Positions 1 through 6,695 of a stretch of DNA of 64,000 bases are shown here, piece after piece. How positions within the stretch are numbered: position 1 is the first letter of the stretch; each line of letters starts with the position of its first letter. The stretch is from assembly GCF_900182635.1 (NCBI RefSeq), contig NZ_FXTD01000002.1:248001-312000 (forward strand). Direction: 5' to 3'. The notes beneath the pieces were generated by a model. The model was not told the DNA's origin. It was given only the letters and a program-made list of their open reading frames with translations, and made no database searches. Source of the DNA: Halorubrum cibi (GTDB taxonomy: Archaea; Halobacteriota; Halobacteria; Halobacteriales; Haloferacaceae). The translations under genes were made by a program, and so were the position numbers.

Positions 1-839
1 TCCCGTTCGACGGTGACCTCGCGCTCCCCGTCGCCGTCGTCGACGAGCATCGAGACGTCCGCGTCGGCGTCCGAGAGCGCGGACTCGAACTCGGCGGCGT
101 CCGCGACCGGCTCGCCGGCGACCTCAACGATCCGGTCGCCCCGCGTCAGGTCGGCAGCCGCGGCCGGCGATCCGGGGTTCACCTCGCCGACCGCGTAGCC
201 GGGCGCGACGCCCATCGCGCCGACGACCGGACCGAAGAGCAGCGCGAAGACGACGACCGTGAGGACGACGTTCGCGGTGACGCCGGCGGCGAACATCCGG
301 GCGCGCGCGCCGCGGGACGCCTCCCGGGTCGCCTCCTCGTCCGGCTCGACGAACGCGCCGACGGGGAGGACCGCGAGGAAGACGAGCCCCATCGAGTCGA
401 TCTCGATGTCCTCGACCCGACAGAGCAGTCCGTGTGCCCCCTCGTGGACGACCATGGCGATCGCGAGCCCGCCGACGATCTCGGGCGCGACCGACAGCGG
501 GAGGAAGTCGTTGACGCCGGGGATGATGAGGAAGTTCTGCGGCTGCTGGATCGCCGACGGCTGCGTGGCCGACAGCGCGGAGAGCCCCGAGGAGACGATG
601 AGGACGAACGAGCCGACCATCGCGACGAGCGCGCCGCCGAGCCCGAGGTTCGCGACCGCGCGCCAGAACCGCCGCGGTCGGGCCAGTCGCTCGAGGAACA
701 TCCGCCCGCGACGGGTGTGGAGGGTCGTGAGCGGGCCGGAGACCCGCACGGAGTCCGGGAGGATCCCCCGGTTCCGGAGCCACGTCATGGCCGCCGTGTA
801 CGCGAGGACCCCCGTCAGGACCCACAGCACCGTGTTCAT
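1..839 (-). CDS. Site-2 protease family (M50) intramembrane metalloprotease, C-terminus cut by window edge
   Basis: Reading down from an ATG at 839, about 279 residues are visible before the window ends. The zinc-binding motif HEGAH lies at residues 132-136, inside a hydrophobic segment, and several other membrane spans flank it. After about residue 205 comes a PDZ-like stretch (PGSPAAAADLTRGDRIVEVAGE region), typical of M50/S2P proteases that cleave membrane-bound regulators. The C-terminal catalytic Asp motif lies outside the window. A TATA-like CTTACACC about 33 bases upstream supports this start. The substrate cannot be told from context. Confidence 0.88.
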   Translation of the reverse strand, partial: MNTVLWVLTGVLAYTAAMTWLRNRGILPDSVRVSGPLTTLHTRRGRMFLERLARPRRFWRAVANLGLGGALVAMVGSFVLIVSSGLSALSATQPSAIQQPQNFLIIPGVNDFLPLSVAPEIVGGLAIAMVVHEGAHGLLCRVEDIEIDSMGLVFLAVLPVGAFVEPDEEATREASRGARARMFAAGVTANVVLTVVVFALLFGPVVGAMGVAPGYAVGEVNPGSPAAAADLTRGDRIVEVAGEPVADAAEFESALSDADADVSMLVDDGDGEREVTVER

Positions 840-985
840 GTCGAACCCGTCAGAGTCGGCCGGGTGTAAGGCGTTCGGTTCGGTGAATCCGGCTCGACTG
901 ACGAGCCGAGGGCGATCGGTGTCGGTCCGTGCGGGCTCGACTCGCGAACTAAAACCCCAAGTACCCCCCCGACCAACGTCCGGCC

Positions 986-1225
986 ATGATCGCGCTCATC
1001 GACTTCGTCTCCCGGCTGGTCGGCGACGTCGGCCGGTTCGTCGACATCTTCGCGAACGACCTGATCCTCGGCGCAGGCGACCCGCTCTCGGCGCTTCTCG
1101 TCGTCGTCGGACAGGTATTGATCGTCGCCTCCGTGGCCGCGTTCGGCTACGCGGCGGTCGGCGCGCTCCTCGGCGAGATCGGCGTGAAACTCCCGTCGCT
1201 CGGCGGCCGCGGGCGGAGCGAGTAG
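986..1225 (+). CDS. Small haloarchaeal membrane protein, unknown function
   Basis: 79 residues with haloarchaeal codon use. An amphipathic N-terminal part is followed by one clear membrane span (about residues 38-66, LLVVVGQVLIVASVAAFGYA) and a short basic tail. A TATA-like CTAAAACC sits about 33 bases before the ATG, so the transcript is nearly leaderless. It is transcribed divergently from the site-2 protease. No known domain was recognised; it is called real from codon use, the promoter and a plausible membrane segment. Confidence 0.65.
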   Translation: MIALIDFVSRLVGDVGRFVDIFANDLILGAGDPLSALLVVVGQVLIVASVAAFGYAAVGALLGEIGVKLPSLGGRGRSE

Positions 1226-1280
1226 ACGTCGGGAAGCGTCCGGATCGCCGAGACCGGGCGATCCGCTGGCGTCGAATCGG

Positions 1281-1328
1281 TCCGTTTTCGACGTCCGGTC
1301 CGTTTTTGACGTCCGGTCCGTTTTCGAC
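1281..1328 (+). terminator. Tandem 18-bp T-tract repeat, likely terminator of the 79-aa gene
   Basis: Two full copies of an 18-bp unit (tccgtttt/ttcgacgtccgg type) at 1281-1298 and 1299-1316, and a partial third to 1328. Each brings a run of four or five T on the plus strand. It starts 55 bases after the stop codon of the upstream gene. Archaeal intrinsic termination uses T-rich tracts on the non-template strand, so three in series make a plausible terminator; this role is inferred. Confidence 0.5.
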
Positions 1329-1338
1329 TGCTCCGCGA

Positions 1339-3138
1339 TCAGTCGTCGCTCGAGGTCGACTGCGGTTCCGCCCGTTTCGTCGTCTCCCCCTCCGCCGCCG
1401 CGATCTTCGTCTCCGGTTCCGTCGTCTCCCCCTCCGCCGCCGCGATCTTCGTCTCCGGTTCCGTCGTCTCCGTGGGCACCGTGAACTCGTCGAGCGTCGC
1501 CAGCAGTTCGGCGGACCGATCGGCGAGTGCGTGGACGTGTCGGGTCACTTCCGAGACCGTCGCCGTCTGTTCCTCGGCCGCAGCCGCGACGGTTTCTGCC
1601 TCCGTCGCGGTCTGCCCGCTGACCGCCGCGATGTCGTCGACCATGTCCACGACCTCCTGTGTCGTCCGAGCCTGGTCGTCGGTCGCGTCGCTTATCTCCT
1701 GGACCGTCTCGTCGACCGTCGTCACGCCCTCGACGACCTCCTCGAACTCGCGGAGGGTGGACTCGATCGTGTCGACGCTTTCCGCCACCTGCGACTCCAT
1801 CGCCTCCACGTCGCCGGCGGCCTCCTCGGAGGCCGCCTGGACCTCCTCGATCCGCCCGGAGATCTCGGCCGCCTCCCCGCGGGTCTCCTCCGCGAGCGAC
1901 TTTACCTCGTCGGCGACGACCGCGAACCCGTTCCCGGAGCCGTTCGCCCGCGCGGCCTCGATCGAGGCGTTGAGCGCGAGCAGGTTCGTCTCCTCCGCGA
2001 TCCCGTCTATCACGGAGGCTATCTCGTCGATCTCGCCGACCCGGTCGACGAGGTCCGCCACCGCGGCGGACACCGCCGCGATCCGCGTCTCGAGCGTCTC
2101 CAGCTCCGCGATCGCCTCCGCGGCCTCCTCTCGGCCCGCGCGCCCGCGGTCGGCCGCGCCGCGGGCGGTTTCGGCGGCGTCGTCCGCCGACGCCGCGATC
2201 TCCTCGACGGTCGCCGACAGCGTGCTCATCTCGCCGGAGACCGCCTCCAACTGGTCGGTCTGGGCGGCCGCGCCGTCCGATATCTCCTGGACCGAGCGGG
2301 CGACCTCCTCGCTCGCGCGGTCTACCTCGTCCATGCTCGCCCGGACGTCGTCGCTCGCGGCCGCGACGTCGCCGGTGAACGACTGGACGTCGCCGACGGT
2401 CCCGCCGAGCGTGGCGACGAGCCGGTTGTAGTTCCCGACGAGCTCGGCGTAGCGCTGCCGGTCGGTCGCCAGCGCGTCGGCGTCGATCGTCGCCGTGAGG
2501 TCTCCGTCCTGTGCGCGCTCCGCGGCATCTCCGAAGGCGTCGACGAGCGACTCGAGCTCCGTCGTGTACGCCTCGAGGTTCGCTGCCATCTCCGAGAGCG
2601 ACTCGCCGAAGGAGCCGGGAACCTCCTCCTCGAGCGCGGGGTCGTCGAACGCCTGAGCGGCGAGCGCCTCCGCCTGCGACGACACGGTTCCGAGGTAGCG
2701 CTGGACCTCGGTGAAGGAGTTCACGAGGCTGCCGATCTCGTCGGGCTGATCGCTGCCGGCGAGCGCGGTGCCGGCGTCTCCGATAGTTCCGGCTCCCGCC
2801 TCACCTCCGCCACCGCCGACGTCCCCGGCCGCTATCGCGTCCGCGCCGGTCTCCAGCTCTCGGAGCGGAGCGACGAAGTCGCGTCGCACGATGAGGAGGG
2901 TGTTGTAGATCGCCACGATCGCGCCGAGGAACAGGGCTCCCGAGACGACGTACGAGAGCGGGCCGGCGAACAGGAACGGCGTGAGGAAGATCGCGACGGT
3001 GACGAGGAACTGGATCCCGACCGCGGTGACGATCTTCCGCTCCATCGACTTCGAGATCCCCAGCCGGTCCATCGTTCCCCAGAGGAGCGACTCGTACCGG
3101 TCCCGGATCCCGGCGCGTCGCTGTCGTGCGGTCGACAT
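1339..3138 (-). CDS. Methyl-accepting chemotaxis-type transducer (Htr family)
   Basis: About 599 residues from the ATG at 3138. Two membrane spans (about 38-58 and 62-84) are separated by only a few residues, so there is no extracytoplasmic sensor domain. A HAMP-like linker and a long helical coiled coil follow, with the conserved signalling hairpin tip ([17 protein letters not shown]), which contacts CheA/CheW. Gln/Glu-rich methylation helices lie on either side. A TATA-like TCATTAC about 27 bases before 3138 favours this start over a GTG at 3174, which would overlap it. The C-terminus holds a 14-residue duplication. It probably senses membrane or cytoplasmic state. Confidence 0.9.
   Translation of the reverse strand: MSTARQRRAGIRDRYESLLWGTMDRLGISKSMERKIVTAVGIQFLVTVAIFLTPFLFAGPLSYVVSGALFLGAIVAIYNTLLIVRRDFVAPLRELETGADAIAAGDVGGGGGEAGAGTIGDAGTALAGSDQPDEIGSLVNSFTEVQRYLGTVSSQAEALAAQAFDDPALEEEVPGSFGESLSEMAANLEAYTTELESLVDAFGDAAERAQDGDLTATIDADALATDRQRYAELVGNYNRLVATLGGTVGDVQSFTGDVAAASDDVRASMDEVDRASEEVARSVQEISDGAAAQTDQLEAVSGEMSTLSATVEEIAASADDAAETARGAADRGRAGREEAAEAIAELETLETRIAAVSAAVADLVDRVGEIDEIASVIDGIAEETNLLALNASIEAARANGSGNGFAVVADEVKSLAEETRGEAAEISGRIEEVQAASEEAAGDVEAMESQVAESVDTIESTLREFEEVVEGVTTVDETVQEISDATDDQARTTQEVVDMVDDIAAVSGQTATEAETVAAAAEEQTATVSEVTRHVHALADRSAELLATLDEFTVPTETTEPETKIAAAEGETTEPETKIAAAEGETTKRAEPQSTSSDD
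1381..1464 (-). repeat. Exact 42-bp tandem duplication in the transducer C-terminus
   Basis: Positions 1381-1422 and 1423-1464 are identical. Each encodes the same 14-residue segment ([14 protein letters not shown]) near the end of the chemotaxis transducer. The reading frame is kept. The perfect identity points to a recent duplication. Confidence 0.95.
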
Positions 3139-3228
3139 ACGGGACGTTCGACGGAACCGGGTAATGAACCTCACCCCGAGGTTATCAGGCTCGATTCTCG
3201 ATTTTCGAACCGTGAGAATCCGGCGGGG

Positions 3229-4212
3229 TCAAAACGGGCCGCCGACGGCGTCTGCGGCGAGGTCGACGCCGGCCTCGAGGTCCGGGCCGAGCGGCGACCC
3301 GACGACCAGTCCGTCCGCGTGTTCTGCCACCGCGCTCGCACGATCGTGGACGGTTTCGGGCGTCCCCGCCATACAGAACGCGTCGATCATCTCGGGGGTC
3401 ACCCGCTCGAAGGCGGCGGAGAAGTCGCCGGCGGAGACGTGCTCGCCGATCGCCGCGGCGGCGTCGCGGTCGATCCCGTGGCGCTTCAGGACGGGCGGGG
3501 CCGCGCCGCCGGCGATGAACGCGACCGGGGGACGGGCCGCCTCGCGGGCCGCCTCGCCGTCCTCGGCGACCGAGACGGCGGCGTAGGCGATCAGATCGAA
3601 GTCGCCCCGCGAGTCGGGCCGGTCGGAGAGCCCGTCGTCGACCTGCTCGCGGGCCCACGCGAGGTCCTTCGGGTGCGAGCCGTTGTACAGCAGGCCGTCG
3701 GCGTGTTTCGCCGCCATCCGACACATGTGCGGCCCCTCGCCGCCGACGTGGACCGGAATCGACGCGCCCTGCGGGGGCTCGTAGTTGAGTCCCGCCTCGC
3801 TGGCGTCGAAGGTCCCCTCGTGGTCGACGCGCTCGCCGGCCCATAATTTTTGAGCGGTCTTGAACGCCTCCAGGACGGAGCGGAGCCCGCGCTCGTCCTC
3901 GAGGCCGAGGTTCCGCAGCGTCGAGGGGTCGCCGGGTCCGATCCCGAAGACGGCGCGCCCATCTGACAGTTCGTCGAGGGTGGCGACCTGCGAGGCGAGC
4001 GTCACGGGATGGGTCTCGTAGGGGTTGGCGACGCCGGGGCCGAGCCGGACTGACTCCGTGGCGGTCGCGAGCCGCGAGAGGACCGCCCACGGGTCGCGGT
4101 TGTTGTAGTGACACGTCGAGTAGACGGCGTCGTAGCCGGCGTCCTCGGCGCGGACGCCGAGGTCGACGATGCGGTTCGGGTCGTGTTCGGGGGTGAGTTC
4201 GATGCCGAGCAT
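3229..4212 (-). CDS. mer: F420-dependent methylenetetrahydromethanopterin reductase-like protein (luciferase-like fold)
   Basis: 327 residues, the usual length of Mer. The N-terminus (MLGIELTPEHDP...VRAEDAGYDAVYSTCHY), the LGPGVANPYETHPV segment and the central HVGGEGPHM segment fit the F420-dependent bacterial luciferase-like family and the Mer subgroup. In methanogens Mer reduces methylene-tetrahydromethanopterin with F420H2. Haloarchaea are not methanogens, so the one-carbon carrier may be a folate or the substrate may differ. It lies 16 bases after cofE, the F420 glutamate ligase, and is probably co-transcribed with it, which supports F420 dependence. Confidence 0.85.
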   Translation of the reverse strand: MLGIELTPEHDPNRIVDLGVRAEDAGYDAVYSTCHYNNRDPWAVLSRLATATESVRLGPGVANPYETHPVTLASQVATLDELSDGRAVFGIGPGDPSTLRNLGLEDERGLRSVLEAFKTAQKLWAGERVDHEGTFDASEAGLNYEPPQGASIPVHVGGEGPHMCRMAAKHADGLLYNGSHPKDLAWAREQVDDGLSDRPDSRGDFDLIAYAAVSVAEDGEAAREAARPPVAFIAGGAAPPVLKRHGIDRDAAAAIGEHVSAGDFSAAFERVTPEMIDAFCMAGTPETVHDRASAVAEHADGLVVGSPLGPDLEAGVDLAADAVGGPF

Positions 4213-4228
4213 TGGTGGTGTCGCGTGG

Positions 4229-4984
4229 CTACGCCTCGTAGTTCCAGTCGCGCAGTGCCTGCCGGACGAAGTCGCCCTCGACCTCGCGGAAGTGACTGTC
4301 CGAGCCGTCGTGGTCGCCGAACGCCCAGTCGCGGACGACGATCACGGGGGTGCCGCCGTCGCCCTCGCCGGCCACGAGGTTGGCGGCCGACGCGAGCTCG
4401 TCGATCACGTTCTGGACGGTGACGCCCATCTCGCGGCCGTCGCGGTCGTGCTCGCCGCGCCAGTCGCGGCTCGCCGGCATGCCGTCCCAGCCGATCGCGA
4501 CCCCGCGCTGGCCGTGGCGGAACGGTCGGCCGCAGGTGTCGGTGACGATCACGCGGTCGGCCGCGAGCCCCTCGCGTATCCGCGCCGCGCTCTCGGAGGG
4601 ACGCTCCGGGAGCAACAGCAGGTCGCCGCCGGGGACGTTCGACCGGTCGATGCCCGCGTTGACGCCGACGTGGCCGAAGCGGGTCGCCGTGAGCAGGAAC
4701 GGGGCCTCCATGATCAGCTCCGTCGACTCCTCGAGGACGGCCTGCGCGAACCGGGGGTCCTTCTCCTCGCCGGATATCTCGGAGAGCCGGTCCGCGATCT
4801 CTCGGGCCCGCGGGCTCGCCAGGAAGTCGTCGAGGTCGAAGGTGCGCCCCTCGGCCTTGGAGACGACGGTGCTGGCCACGACGACGACGTCGTCCTCGCG
4901 GAGGTCGACGCGCTCGTCGACCATGGCCGCGAGGTCGTCTCCCTTCCGGATCTCCGGGAGGTCCGGGACGGCGAACAGCTCCAT
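4229..4984 (-). CDS. cofE: Coenzyme F420-0:L-glutamate ligase CofE
   Basis: 251 residues from the ATG at 4984 (MELFAVPDLPEI). It matches CofE over its full length: the N-terminal VPDLPEIRKGDD, the VVASTVVSKAEGR segment, VGVNAGIDRSNVPGG, and DTCGRPFRHGQRGVAIGWDG. CofE adds gamma-linked glutamates to F420-0 using GTP. The open frame continues upstream to 5278, but that part is in the repeat-rich intergenic element and is compositionally non-coding. A T-rich stretch about 28 bases upstream may be the promoter. It is first in a two-gene operon with the mer-like gene. Confidence 0.93.
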   Translation of the reverse strand: MELFAVPDLPEIRKGDDLAAMVDERVDLREDDVVVVASTVVSKAEGRTFDLDDFLASPRAREIADRLSEISGEEKDPRFAQAVLEESTELIMEAPFLLTATRFGHVGVNAGIDRSNVPGGDLLLLPERPSESAARIREGLAADRVIVTDTCGRPFRHGQRGVAIGWDGMPASRDWRGEHDRDGREMGVTVQNVIDELASAANLVAGEGDGGTPVIVVRDWAFGDHDGSDSHFREVEGDFVRQALRDWNYEA

Positions 4985-5047
4985 ACGCCATCCTGCGCGT
5001 CGGCGAAGAAAAACCCCGCCGGTACCGGGGGCGCTTGACGGTACCCA

Positions 5048-5400
5048 GTGAACCGGATCCGGCGACAGAAGAACATACAAACAGACGCGGTGGCGTGCGC
5101 CGGCGAGCACCGCGAAGCGGTGCGAGCCGCCCGCACGAGGGAGTCGACTGGCCGGAGCGAAGCGGAGGACAGTCGACGAGGCTGGGGAGGCGTGAGGTGC
5201 GGGGCGGTGCTGTGCGGGGCGGTGCTGTGCGGGGTGGGACTCGAAGGGGCAGCCGTGAGGCGGGCGCAGGCGACGCAAGCACTGGAGAGAGTGAGCGAAG
5301 CGAACGACCGAAGCGCACAGCGAGCGTGCGCCCGCCTCACGGCTGGGGCTTTGGAGATCGTCACCGCGCTAGCACTCGTGTACAGCCGAGCGGTTGGGGC
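5048..5400 (+). repeat. Structured GC-rich intergenic element, copy A
   Basis: The 4985-5495 gap holds no convincing gene. It contains nested inverted repeats: GCACCGC/GCGGTGC at 5107-5123, GTCGACTG (5143-5150) with CAGTCGAC (5170-5177), and a perfect 18-bp pair at 5251-5268 and 5327-5344. A 15-bp unit (gcggggcggtgctgt) is tandemly duplicated at about 5199-5228. The stretch GGCGTGAGG...GGGACTCGAAGGGGCAGCC recurs in inverted orientation at about 6075-6127. It could be a non-autonomous mobile element, a structured RNA or a haloarchaeal repeat family. Confidence 0.75.
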
Positions 5401-5465
5401 TTTAGACGTGTCTCTCACCCTCGTCTCCCTCTCGAGATGTGACCGTGCTCTCCCGCTCCGCACAC

Positions 5466-5474
5466 CTTATAAAC
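5466..5474 (+). promoter_or_regulatory. TATA box of tsr3
   Basis: CTTATAAAC lies about 26 bases before the GTG at 5496, the distance expected from an archaeal TATA box to a transcription start. It therefore points to a leaderless mRNA beginning at that GTG rather than at the in-frame ATG at 5439. Confidence 0.75.
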
Positions 5475-5495
5475 GACTCCGCCGATCTCGTACTT

Positions 5496-5999
5496 GTGGA
5501 CCTCCACGTCCGGTACGAGGGTGACGACGACCCCGACAAGTGTACGGCCCGGAAGCTCGCGCGCTTCGATCTCGCGGAACTCCATCGATCGGACCGTTCC
5601 ACCCCGTACGGGGTCGTCCTCAACCCGCACGCCGAGCGGGCGCTCTCGCCGGCGGACGCCGACCTCGCCCGCGAGGAGGCGCTCGTCGCGCTCGACTGCT
5701 CGTGGGAGTCGGCGGGCGAGAAGCAGTTCACCCTACCGGGCGAGCACCGCGCGCTCCCGTACCTCGTCGCCGGAAACCCCGTGAACTTCGGCCGGCCGAT
5801 GCGGCTCACGACCGTCGAGGCGTTCGCGGCCGCGCTCTCGATCCTCGGCGAACCGGATCACGCCGAGCGGGTCATGGCGAAGTTCACGTGGGGTGAGACG
5901 TTCCTCGAACTCAACGAGGAACCCCTCCGGCGGTACGCCGACTGCGAGGACTCAAGCGAGGTCGTCGCGATCCAACAGGAGTACCTCGACCGGGAGTGA
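5496..5999 (+). CDS. tsr3: Tsr3-type 16S rRNA aminocarboxypropyltransferase (DUF367)
   Basis: 167 residues. Family landmarks are all present: [13 protein letters not shown] near the N-terminus, [25 protein letters not shown], the [17 protein letters not shown] core, [16 protein letters not shown], and the C-terminal [19 protein letters not shown]. Tsr3 transfers the aminocarboxypropyl group of S-adenosylmethionine to a hypermodified uridine in small-subunit rRNA. The GTG start at 5496 is chosen from the TATA box; an ATG at 5439 would overlap it. The gene sits between two inverted copies of a repeat element. Confidence 0.93.
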   Translation: MDLHVRYEGDDDPDKCTARKLARFDLAELHRSDRSTPYGVVLNPHAERALSPADADLAREEALVALDCSWESAGEKQFTLPGEHRALPYLVAGNPVNFGRPMRLTTVEAFAAALSILGEPDHAERVMAKFTWGETFLELNEEPLRRYADCEDSSEVVAIQQEYLDRE

Positions 6000-6135
6000 G
6001 ACGGTAGAGTATTCGACGTCGCTCGACGGGACGAAGCGAGAGACGTGGGTACGAGGGGGCATCTCCGAAGCCCCCGCCTCCCGGCTGCCCCTTTGCGTCC
6101 CACCCCTCTCGACCGCCCCGCATCCGCACCTCACG
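6000..6135 (-). repeat. Structured GC-rich intergenic element, copy B (inverted relative to copy A)
   Basis: The minus strand of about 6075-6127 matches copy A at about 5186-5262 in order: GGCGTGAGGTGCGG, GGGGCGGT, GGGTGGGAC, AAGGGGCAGCCG and GAGGCGG. A hairpin GGGGGC (6055-6060) / GCCCCC (6070-6075) adjoins it. With copy A it brackets tsr3 in inverted orientation. No open frame in 6000-6186 looks coding. Confidence 0.7.
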
Positions 6136-6186
6136 CCACCGCATGAATCAATTCTCGAAAGATCCGACGGAGCACCGTTCCGGACT

Positions 6187-6549
6187 TCACTCCCCGAGGA
6201 CGCCGCCGATCGCGCCCGCGAGCGCGGAGTCGATCGCGAACAGGAACGTGAGGAAGAGCCCGACGACGAGAACGCCAGCGCCGCCGAGCAGTCCGCCGAG
6301 CGGGCCGCCGGCGAGCCCGACGAGGCCCCCGAACGCCGCGAGCAGCAGCGTGACCACGATCCCGCTCACGGAGCCGGCGAGCAGGCCGTGCCACGTGCCG
6401 GAGAGCAGGCCGCCGCCGGCGACGTAGCCCGCGACGAAGCCGCCGATCAGTCCCGCACCCACGTGCCCGACCACGGGCGCGAACGTCGCCAGCAACCCGG
6501 CGATCACCATGACGACGAACCCGTAGCCGACCGCGCGCCAATCGGTCAT
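6187..6549 (-). CDS. DUF5518-type haloarchaeal membrane protein
   Basis: 120 residues, almost wholly hydrophobic and very rich in Gly and Ala. There are about four membrane spans with glycine-rich turns (GGFVAGYVAGGG, GGLVGLAGGPLGGLLGGAG). This composition and length fit DUF5518, a family common in haloarchaea with no assigned function. The minus strand has a TATA-like GTATTTATTC about 27 bases before the ATG, so the message is probably leaderless. It is divergent from the metal ATPase gene. Confidence 0.75.
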   Translation of the reverse strand: MTDWRAVGYGFVVMVIAGLLATFAPVVGHVGAGLIGGFVAGYVAGGGLLSGTWHGLLAGSVSGIVVTLLLAAFGGLVGLAGGPLGGLLGGAGVLVVGLFLTFLFAIDSALAGAIGGVLGE

Positions 6550-6695
6550 GTCCGACGATAGCCGACCGACGAATAAATACTCGCGGTCGCCGTGCCTAAT
6601 TTATTAAAACATCACCGATAATTGTGAACTACTTATAAATAAATGGCGTAGGATGGCAGGTGGATTAATAACCGTCGGTCGGTTAGGCGTCACCA
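6550..6695 (+). promoter_or_regulatory. Divergent AT-rich promoter region (DUF5518 gene / metal ATPase)
   Basis: This AT-rich gap stands out from its surroundings. ATTAATAA (6664-6671) lies about 26 bases before the ATPase ATG and is the best TATA box for a leaderless message. A second TATA-like CTTATAAATAAA (6632-6643) could serve either strand. GAATAAATAC (6571-6580) read on the minus strand serves the DUF5518 gene. No clear metal-regulator palindrome was found. Confidence 0.6.

Noticed and set aside
259-3846. A 1195-codon plus-strand frame across the protease, transducer and mer genes
   Set aside because: It is antisense to three well-recognised genes, Arg-rich and repetitive, the usual result of high G+C on the opposite strand.
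5048-5524. A plus-strand frame of 158 codons upstream of tsr3
   Set aside because: It runs through inverted and tandem repeats and has no protein-like composition; the region is better explained as a repeat element.
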